64,000 nucleotides of DNA from Boesenbergia rotunda. Its lineage: Eukaryota; Streptophyta; Magnoliopsida; Zingiberales; Zingiberaceae. The stretch spans positions 62,001 to 126,000 of the forward strand of contig JAGFNQ010005401.1 in the NCBI GenBank assembly GCA_024364735.1. The letters run 5' to 3'. Positions 56,544-64,000 of the stretch are shown here, piece after piece (the stretch's first letter is position 1; each line of letters opens with the position of its first letter). A program made the translations under genes and the position numbers. The notes under the pieces were generated by a model. The model was given only the letters and a program-made list of their open reading frames with translations, was not told the DNA's origin and did no database searches.

Positions 56544-59096
56544 TGACGGTCCCGAATCTACTAGATTAAATTGTCACGAGTTGTGGGACCATCAGAATTT
56601 AAAATTTATAAATGAATGTTGGAAACCCTTTTTACAATCAAAATATGAAAAATGTAATATAGGGGTCACAGGTCGTATTTTTCTCAGGGACTAGTTGAAG
56701 GTTTGTTTGATTCGCGCTTGTATTTAGGTGTCGTTCGTGTTTTCGGGTTTCAAATCAAAATTGGGTTTTGGGTTGCTATGCAGATATGAAAGTGAAATTA
56801 CAATGCCCTAAAAATCACATTTAATTCGATGCAAATCAATGCCAAAACTTCTTTTGATACAAGAATTGCAACAGCTACACTAAAATTCAGAATGAAGCTT
56901 AAAGACAAAGCAATGAACTGGTTGTGAACAAGCTGAATTCGAATGCAATAGCTCACTAAAAGGGTTGTTTAACTACAGGAATTACATGCTCAAAACCATG
57001 AATCAGTAGTTGAATCCTCATTTAAAAACAGATTCCAAAGATGGTGCCAACTTGATACGCAAGGGATCACATTTGTACCAAAAACTTAACAAAATTCAGC
57101 TATATAAATTGATGGCAGCAATTGATGTAAAGAACTTGGATGGAAACGCACAAATAGAATACAAACTTCACAAGCTACCGAAATTAGGACAGATTCGAAT
57201 AACACAGCAATTACAAACTTCACAAATTTCCCAAGCTACACAAACAGAATACAACAATTGCAGAATTTCAGAATTGCAATGCAGAGGAAAAATCCAGCAA
57301 ACAATGCTCTCTTGATATACAATTTCAGAACTGATTCTTGAGAGATACTTGATGGATTGCAGAAATTGAAATTAGATGGCAGAATTGGAAACCGAAATGC
57401 AGAAAACAGATATGAATTCAGTTTGTACAGAACTTGGAAACTGATGCAGAATTGGCAGCAGATAAATGCTGAAATTATCACTTTCAGAATGAATTGGAAT
57501 CACTAATCTGAATGCAGGAAGGCTCGAAATGAACTAAGGTTCACTTGACACAGAAATCAGAAACTAAAACTGAAAGAAAAGATTTGCAGACTTAAACTGC
57601 AATTTCAGAATGTGAGTTGGCACGCAATTAGAAATGGGCACACAACAATTGCAACTAATTGCAATGTAATGGAAACAATTTGCAATGTAAATTCAGAGGA
57701 CAAACGAAAGTTCAATCTCAATTCAAAAGAACTAATTGAAATGCAGGTAAACAAGGTGATACGCAGGATGAAGAAAAACAGGGAAGCAAAACTGATACGC
57801 TACAATTAAGCAGGAATTAAACTAGCATTAAGAGTAATGGTCCACTAAACAAGTTTCCTAACTATTATACTTGCAGAAAATTCACCTAATTTAAGCGAAA
57901 CAACCAAGAAACGAAATTACAGCTAATGAAACAGAAAATTCAGTAACGAAACATTTCAGAAATGAAACTACAGCTACGAAACATGAATTTAAACCAATTA
58001 AACTACACCTCAATCCTCCCTAAGCTCGAAATCTTCTTGGTTGTCAATCAAGAGCCGGCTTCGAACCCCTAGGCACAGCAAATCGGTGGAAGAACAGCTT
58101 CAATCGATCACTCTGCTCAACTGAATCAGCTGGAAGAAATTCCAGTCCAATCGCTCTTGTCTCGATGGATGGCTTGCGGTTGTGAATCGAAGACCCTCTG
58201 AGCTCACCTGAGAACCCCTACAAGCAGCTCAAATGGTCGGAGGTGGCTTGTGGTCGAGGCACAATCGATTGGGTAGCAAAGATGCCGAAACCCTCAAACA
58301 CCCTTGTTCTGATGCCAATTGAGCTGAAATTTCGATCCTAGCTATCTTCCAAGGACTCAGATAACGATCAAATGGAGAAATCGAGGGGTCGCGCCCCTTG
58401 GATGATGAAATTTAGCTAAGAAATGGAGAACACGCTGAAGAAGAAACTGCGGCGAGGAAACGCGACGAAGGTGAGCTGCGCAGGATTTTTGATTAAATAG
58501 CTAATAATGGACGGCCCAGATTGATCGGATGAAATCCAACGGTAGATCTTGGTCTGATTTGAGCCAAACTTTTATGATGATGATCTGGGGTCAGGATCTG
58601 CCTTGTGGTAGCTCGGATCCTCCAGATGTGCAACGGATGGTCCAGATCAACTCTATCTGTGAATGGACGCTCTAGAGCCCTCCTTGCTTGATCCAACGGT
58701 TGATTGAGCTCTGATTGGGATGAAACCTTCAGATCTTGATCATAGAGCTTGATCAACCCTAACCCTAGCTCGGATTGCTTCAGATCGTCCCAGATGGCTC
58801 AGATCTAGCCGCTCTTGAATCGGACGGCCCGAATTAATCGTAGGCTTGATAATTCGATCCGGTTCACATCCGACTCAGGTTTGACCCAGTATGCCCTAGG
58901 TCCAGGATCCTTTCATGCCTACAAAAATATATCAGAAAATTAGTGGCCAAATAACCCAAAAAATGTGTAATTTTGCAATTAAGTCCAAAATAAGATAAAG
59001 TTCCAAAACCTAGGGTAAAATCATGATTAAGCAATAAAAACATGGGTCAAACATGGATTTTAGCAATTAAAATAATCAATAAAATGGTGCTTATTA
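56544..59096 (-). repeat. Solo LTR, subfamily C, inside copia-2 gag
   Basis: 2553 bp, TGACGGTCCC...TTATTA on the plus strand (ancestral TG...CA with the last CA decayed). Homologous to the LTRs at 1-17446, closest to 15812-17446, with the same GATC-rich zone (58500-58870) and TATTTAAT candidate near 58497. No internal region or second LTR. Instead of a 5-bp duplication, 280-bp copies of gag flank it. Confidence 0.85.
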
Positions 59097-59376
59097 GTAT
59101 CATGTCTAGAGTTTTAGAGTTTGTTGAAAATTTCTCAAGAATATTCTTGAGGTTTTCAACTTTGCTCTTCAAATCCTTATTTTCATCCTCAAGGAATTTG
59201 TCATGCAAATCATTAATATCCTCAACCTTAGAGGATTTCAATTCTTTTACCTCCAACCTTAATGCTTTGACTTTGGCCTTAGATTTCTTTAACAATTTGG
59301 TTAAACATGCGATAGCTCTATAGCACTTATCTAACTCGGGAGAAATTACCTCTTCATCATCCGAAGATGATGAAGG
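59097..59376 (-). repeat. 280-bp direct repeat flanking the solo LTR (right copy)
   Basis: Begins at the base after the LTR ends; matches 56264-56543. Confidence 0.9.
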
Positions 59377-60156
59377 CGCGGTTGAGGAGTCACTTGATTC
59401 ATCACTCTCCTCCTTTGACTCTTGTAGTGCCACTAGAGTCACGTGACAGTGGATGTCCTCCTCCTCCTTGTCAATCTTCTTCTTTTTGTTTCCTGCCACA
59501 AAAGCAAACCCTTTCTCCTTGGGGCCTTGGTTAGAGATCTCATGTAGCTCCATCTCACAAAATAAGTCCTCTAACTTAACAAAAGATAAGTCCTTGGAAA
59601 CCTTGTAAGCATCCACCATGGATGACCACAAGGCATTCCTAGGAAATGATTTAAGGACATACCTCACTAGGTCTCGGTTTTCTACCTTCTCATTGATGGA
59701 GTGGAGGCCATTGAGGATCTCTTTGAATCTTCCATGGAGTTCACTTACCTTCTCATTTTCTTGCATGGACAAATTTTGGAGTTGACTGTGAAGGAGGTCC
59801 TTCTTAGCTATTCGGGTGTCATGAGTTCCTTCGTGGAGCTCAATGATTTTGTTCCAAAGATCCTTAGCACTTGTAAAAGGACCCACCTTGATCAACTCCT
59901 CCTTCGTCATCCCACATTGCAAGGTGACAATAGCTTTGGCATTGGCTTCCCCCTTCCGGATTTGCTCAGCCGACCACTTGGAAAACTCAAGCTCCTTTCC
60001 TTCATTATCCTTTGGAAGGGAAAACCCCTCCTTGACAGAGAACCACAAGCTCATGTTGGTTTTGAGATAGAACTCCATCCTTGACCTCCAATATAGAAAA
60101 TCTGTGCCGTCAAGGAATGGAGGTCGGTTTGTGCTCATTCCTTCTCTTCCAGCCAT
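59097..60156 (-). pseudogene. Copia-2 gag, N-terminal part (UBN2)
   Basis: ATG at 60156 (MAGREGMSTNRPPFLDG), 353 codons open until the solo LTR. Order: FLYWRSRMEFYL capsid start (DUF4219-like), UBN2 region with SAKDLWNKIIELHEGTHDTR, ELHGRFKEILNGL and LPRN-type blocks, then a basic stretch (NKKKKID), Ser/Asp-rich linker and coiled coil. No zinc knuckle before the break. A more upstream ATG in the same frame overlaps the primer site, so 60156 is the likelier start. Without the solo LTR the frame would join 56263 onwards. Confidence 0.85.
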
Positions 60157-60202
60157 CTTGTCGATAAGCTCTCGGTTGTTAATCCGGTTGAACAGAGCCC
60201 CT

Positions 60203-60215
60203 TGCTCTGATACCA
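60203..60215 (-). other. Primer-binding site of copia-2 (tRNA-Met)
   Basis: Minus strand TGGTATCAGAGCA, 2-3 nt from the LTR boundary at 60218. Confidence 0.9.
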
Positions 60216-60217
60216 CT

Positions 60218-62239
60218 TGTTGGGAACGAGATGACTATAGAGAGGGGGTGAATATAGCTAGACACAATTTCTTGCTTTCTTTCCAAACTTCTGCACTTCA
60301 AGGTTAGACAGCGGAAGCAAATGCAGAACAAAAACTAAGCAGAGAAAGAAACGCAAACCAAATAAACGCTAAGACGGAGGTATACAAGGTTCGGGGATAA
60401 CTTGCCCCTACTCCTTGGCGTGCCCGTAAGGTGGGCGATCCCTTGATCGTCGGCAGATCAAGCCCCGGTGAACACCGGATATCAAGCGCCTCCTTCCCGG
60501 TGGAGTAACCTCTCCACAAGCTGTCTCGGTAGATGAATACAAGATTAAGCACACGAGACACTCGAGAAGGGAAGCTCACAAAGCTCTCACAGGAATGCAA
60601 CAAGATTGCTCAAGAACAAAGCAGCAGAGAGCACGAACACAGCCCAGCAACAACTTCCCAAGTTTTTTGTCTGTCTCGTTCGCCTAGTCTCCTCTGCCTC
60701 CGCTTCATCACTTAAGCTCTGCTCACCATCACAAGCTTCATCAGCATCCACTGAGCCAGCCTGAACCCACTGACCTCCCTGAGCACTCAGTCCACTGAAG
60801 ACTCCCTCTCCAGTGAGCCTCCGTCAGTCGCCAGCTGCGTCAGTTGCCCGTTGAAACCTGAGAATGAGAAACAGCCAAACCTGCTCAACGGAAAGCCTCC
60901 CGTTGACCCTCCTTAAGTGTTTGAATCACCTGCTATCACCTGCACACTCCAATAGAGGCTTAGCAATGCATATCAAAACATATCAGCAATGTATCAGAGA
61001 ATCGGCAGTGAAAACAGACACGATCAGAGCTTCTGACAGCGTATTTGAATTAAAGTTCTGCGCCTGATCGGTCACCAGATCGATCAGGGTGAATCCTGAT
61101 CGGTCACCAGACCGATCAGATTGAATCCTGATCGGTCACCAGACCGATCAGATTGGATCCTGATCGGTCACCCAGACCGATCAGGCAAGATGAACATTTA
61201 CTTTTTAATCAAATCCAAGATCCCTGATCGGTCCCCGGACCGATCCAAGACTCTGATCAGCAAGGGAACTCACTCACCGTTTGCTCCCTGATCGGTCACC
61301 AGACCGATCAGGAGCAAGACAGCAAGGAAGCAGCCTGCTCCCTGATCGGTCACCGGTCCGATCAGGAGCCACACAGTAGATTCCCAATCTCACTGTGCGC
61401 TCCCTGATCGGTCACCAGTCCGATCAGACATAGCTGGATCGGTCACCAGACCGATCCACTAAGGAGCAGCGTGCCAATGTCCCTGATCGGTCACCAGACC
61501 GATCTAGTGACTCAACCCTAGCCCTTCAAGCTAGGAATTCATCCACCTTAGCCCTCCAAGCTAAGGATTTTTCCATCTAACTCTCCAAGTTGGGAATTTG
61601 CACCTAACCCTCCAAGTTAGGACTTTTCACCTAGCCCTCCAAGCTAGGACTTTTCACCTAGCCCTCCAAGCTAGGACTTTTCACCCAACTCTTCCTTGTT
61701 AGAACATCATCCAACCTAGCCCTCCAAGCTAGGCACCTGACTCTCCAAGCCAGGACTTTTCACCTAATTCTCCAGGATGGGAATTTGCACCTAACCCTCC
61801 AAGTTAGGACTTTTCACCTAGCCCTCCAAGCTAGGATTTTTCACCCAACCCTTCCGAATTAGGACTTTTCCAACACCTAGCCCTCCAAGCTAGGACCTGG
61901 CTTCACTCACCAGGGTTTTGGTCACCCGGCTTCACTCACTAGGACCCGGCTTCACTCACCGGGATTTCAACCTAGCTTCACTCACTAGGATTTCCATTAC
62001 CTGGCTTCACTCACCAGGACCCGGCTTCACTCACCGGAATTTCCACTACCTGGCTTCACTCACCAGGACCCGGCTTCACTCATCGGGATTTTCATCACCT
62101 GGCTTCACTCACCAGGATCCGGCTTCACTCACCGGGATTTCTTGCCCAGTCCCCGACCAGGACTTAATCCACATTCATTCAACCAAACTTAAATCATTGT
62201 CAAACACCAAAACAACAACCGGGCTAGACTGCATCAACA
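60218..62239 (-). repeat. 5' LTR of copia-2
   Basis: 2022 bp; minus strand TGTTGATGCAGTCTAGCCCGG...TTCCCAACA. Near-identical to 52063-54136. Hairpin zones at 61063-61505 (GATCGGTC), 61513-61908 (CCTAG core) and 61905-62150 (CTTCACTCA core). Confidence 0.9.
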
Positions 62240-62244
62240 TCAAA
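62240..62244. repeat. Target-site duplication TCAAA (right)
   Basis: Matches 52058-52062. Confidence 0.9.
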
Positions 62245-62370
62245 TTCTTGCGCTATAGTATCCGGGATCATTATATACATTGGGTTCCTCTCTTTTAATA
62301 GTTGTTGGTGCATACTAAGGTGGTCGCATAATAGAATCCGGTGGTGGATTATAGTTGGAGATGGCTGATG
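62240..62370 (-). mobile_element. Endogenous badnavirus block 3b (inverted, continues 50484-52062)
   Basis: Reverse complement of 44615-44745 of block 1, resuming one target duplication after the Copia insertion. It loses similarity at ~62370. Confidence 0.8.
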
Positions 62371-62734
62371 GCAAGCTAATCTCCTAAGTGTATTCAACGC
62401 AAAGGTAAGGGTTATGCTAGAACCTCCTCTATTATGTACTCAAGTTAATTTCTTAAAATTGTAAAGTATTTCGAAAGAAGTTATATTTTCTGAGAAAGAA
62501 TCTAGAGGCTGGAAGGTGGAGACTCGACATGCATCCTTGGCTCGGAATTCCGCAAGTCTAGTAAAGTGCGTAAGACGGTAAGCTGATAGGCCTCAACCAA
62601 CGATATTCTCAGGTATAACTTCTCAGAAAGAAACACAATTAGAAGGCTAAGGCCTGTTATCTAAATTGTAATAAGGCGACCGAGTTAGTTAACGTAAGTC
62701 TTCGCAGAAGGAGTCGTAGCCAGTCTCCGCAGAA
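62371..62734 (+). other. Possible viral intergenic/leader region
   Basis: Lies just before an ORF1 copy and has no match elsewhere in the window. It may be the badnavirus intergenic region, but I find no tRNA-Met primer site and no good TATA box in it, so it could also be host DNA. Confidence 0.35.
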
Positions 62735-63146
62735 TATTAGGGAATGGTATAGTAGATCCGAAACCGTAAACCTTGAATAACTTGATCTTGCAGACATTTC
62801 AAAACCAAAAGCATCTGATTTAGCTAACAACAATTGGTGTTGTTTATGATAGACATTGTCTTTTAGCAAAAGTAACCCTGAAACATTTCTATTCCTTAAA
62901 AGAAGAAAACAGTCGGTTAAGGTAAGAAATTGCTAAACTTCAAAAGACTATAAGCAACCTTGAGAGAAGGAGGTTATTGGTCAAAGACCTTTGGCAAAAG
63001 TTGAGGTCCGAAACCTGGTTCATGAAATAGCCCAACAACCTAAGCTTGTTGAGGAAGAAACCCTTAAGCTTACTGAAGTGCTTAAGAGAAGTGTTCACAA
63101 AGTTGAACACTTAATTGCTGAAGTTAAAAATCTTATTGGTGGATGA
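62735..63146 (+). pseudogene. Badnavirus ORF1, second copy (frameshifted)
   Basis: Same start as 48934 (WYSRS) but with a TAA within the YLDL region, an extra base in the AACAACAATTGG stretch and others downstream. Ends with the ATGA overlap at 63143-63146. Confidence 0.75.
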
Positions 63147-63408
63147 GTTTAGAAGAGCAAAAGGATAATATTGACTATAGGAAAGCTCTAAAGAATACTG
63201 AAGCAATTGAAACACCCGCTGTTGGATTCACATCTCCTATTGAATTAAAATCCAATTTTGACCTCATAAGGGTTGTTATTAAGCAAAATAACACTTTAAT
63301 TTCCCTGGTTATTAACCTGACTGAATAGGTTCAGGAGTTACAAAGCCTGGTGAGGAAAGTTCCTACTACTACAAGAGCACCAACAACTTCTTCAAAGGAA
63401 CTCAAAGA
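63143..63408 (+). pseudogene. Badnavirus ORF2, second copy (truncated)
   Basis: ATG 63143, open to TAG at 63326-63328, then readable until cut by an LTR at 63409. The TAG that stops the first copy near 49468 is AAG here. Confidence 0.75.
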
Positions 63409-64000
63409 TGTTGGGACCGGGTGCATGTTGACAAGGATACGGGTTCGTAAAATTTTAAATTTTTACGTGCAGCGGAAGAATTAGCATAAAATAATTTCTC
63501 AAATTATTTTAACCACGTATCTAGCATGCAACCTTATGATGTGTGGACATGATTATAAATTAAAACTTTGCGGAAAAGTAAACTAATTTACTTTGTACCT
63601 CGCGTAACTCGAAGAAAGGGACGAGATCCAACCGTAGCGTCCCTTGGAAGCTCCGCCTCTATTCGCGTCCACGCCGAGTTCTCTTCGGGATGACTTCGCA
63701 AAGCCACGAGTTTTGTGTCGACGAGAACTTGTTGGGACCGGGTGCATGTTGACAAGGATACGGGTTCGTAATATTTTAAAATTTTACGTGCAGCGGAAGA
63801 ATTAGCATAAAATAATTTCACAAATTATTTTAACCACGTATCTAGCATGCGACCTTATGATGTGTGGACGTAATCATAAATTAAAACATTGCAGAAAAGT
63901 AAACTAATTTACTTTGTACCTCGCGTAACTCGAAGAAAAGGGACGAGATCCAACCGTAGCGTCCCTTGGAAGCTTCGCCTCTATTCGCGTCCACGCCGAG
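63409..64000. repeat. 321-bp tandem LTR-end duplication, runs off the window
   Basis: TGTTGGGACCGGGTGCATG starts at 63409 and again at 63730; the second copy matches for all 271 bp present, with a few substitutions and a 1-bp indel. The TG end and CCGGGTGCATG start suggest the end of a Copia-type LTR, duplicated or with one LTR nested in another. It truncates the viral ORF2. Confidence 0.7.

Larger units (their letters stand above)
52063..62239 (-). mobile_element. Copia element copia-2 (gag only, non-autonomous), nested in the viral block
   Basis: Minus orientation: 5' LTR 62239-60218, tRNA-Met primer site, gag 60156 downwards, ~1.9 kb of non-coding DNA, polypurine tract 54150-54137, 3' LTR 54136-52063, and TCAAA on both sides. 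No protease, integrase or RT. LTRs are near-identical apart from repeat copy number, so the insertion is young and later than the viral integration it interrupts. Gag is itself split by a solo LTR at 56544-59096. Confidence 0.9.

Overview
This is plant nuclear DNA made mostly of nested transposable elements. The signs are LTR retrotransposons primed by initiator tRNA-Met or tRNA-Asp, a chromodomain Ty3 integrase, a BED-finger hAT transposase, tRNA-derived SINE-like copies, a spliced receptor-like kinase gene, a spliced SmF fragment and a rearranged endogenous badnavirus. It is an angiosperm; I cannot settle the family, or monocot versus eudicot, from sequence alone. Only two host genes are supported: the kinase (34540-36486, +) and the last two exons of SmF (42306-42510, -).

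Layout. 1-17446: a minus-strand, pol-less LTR element family. Three full and one partial ~2.39-kb LTRs are separated by near-identical ~863-bp spacers (3.25-kb tandem unit). They join a longer internal region (10227-15811) with a broken Gln-rich/acidic-repeat ORF, a tRNA-Asp primer site and a diverged LTR (15812-17446). 17447-17915: a Tat-type Ty3 gag/protease fragment. 17995-30159: a minus-strand Copia element (gag plus 5' LTR) split by a Tekay/Del-like Ty3 element (19196-28594, target duplication TAGTA) that keeps integrase but has lost RT. 30160-32899: another LTR with its primer site. 32900-37549: the kinase gene and flanks. 37550-40880: a hAT element with an 8-bp target duplication between two SINE-like copies. 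40881-43629: AT-rich DNA, the SmF exons and a solo LTR.

44171-63408: a badnavirus integrant in at least four blocks on both strands, with one 129-N assembly gap. It carries coat-protein, zinc-knuckle, badnavirus-type Cys motif, protease, RT and RNase H regions and two copies of the ORF1/ORF2 start. All but the RNase H stretch are visibly broken. A Copia element (52063-62239, target duplication TCAAA) sits inside one inverted viral block. That Copia is itself interrupted by a solo LTR of the 1-17 kb family, bracketed by exact-length 280-bp copies of the Copia gag. From 63409 to the right edge lies a tandemly duplicated LTR end.

Two themes run across unrelated elements. First, most LTRs carry family-specific short palindromes in the middle of the LTR, upstream of the TATA box where one is visible; in the 52-62 kb Copia LTR these are arrays of hairpins with stems that change in a compensatory way. 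Second, premature stops are mostly TAG, as expected from C-to-T decay of CAG or TGG codons.
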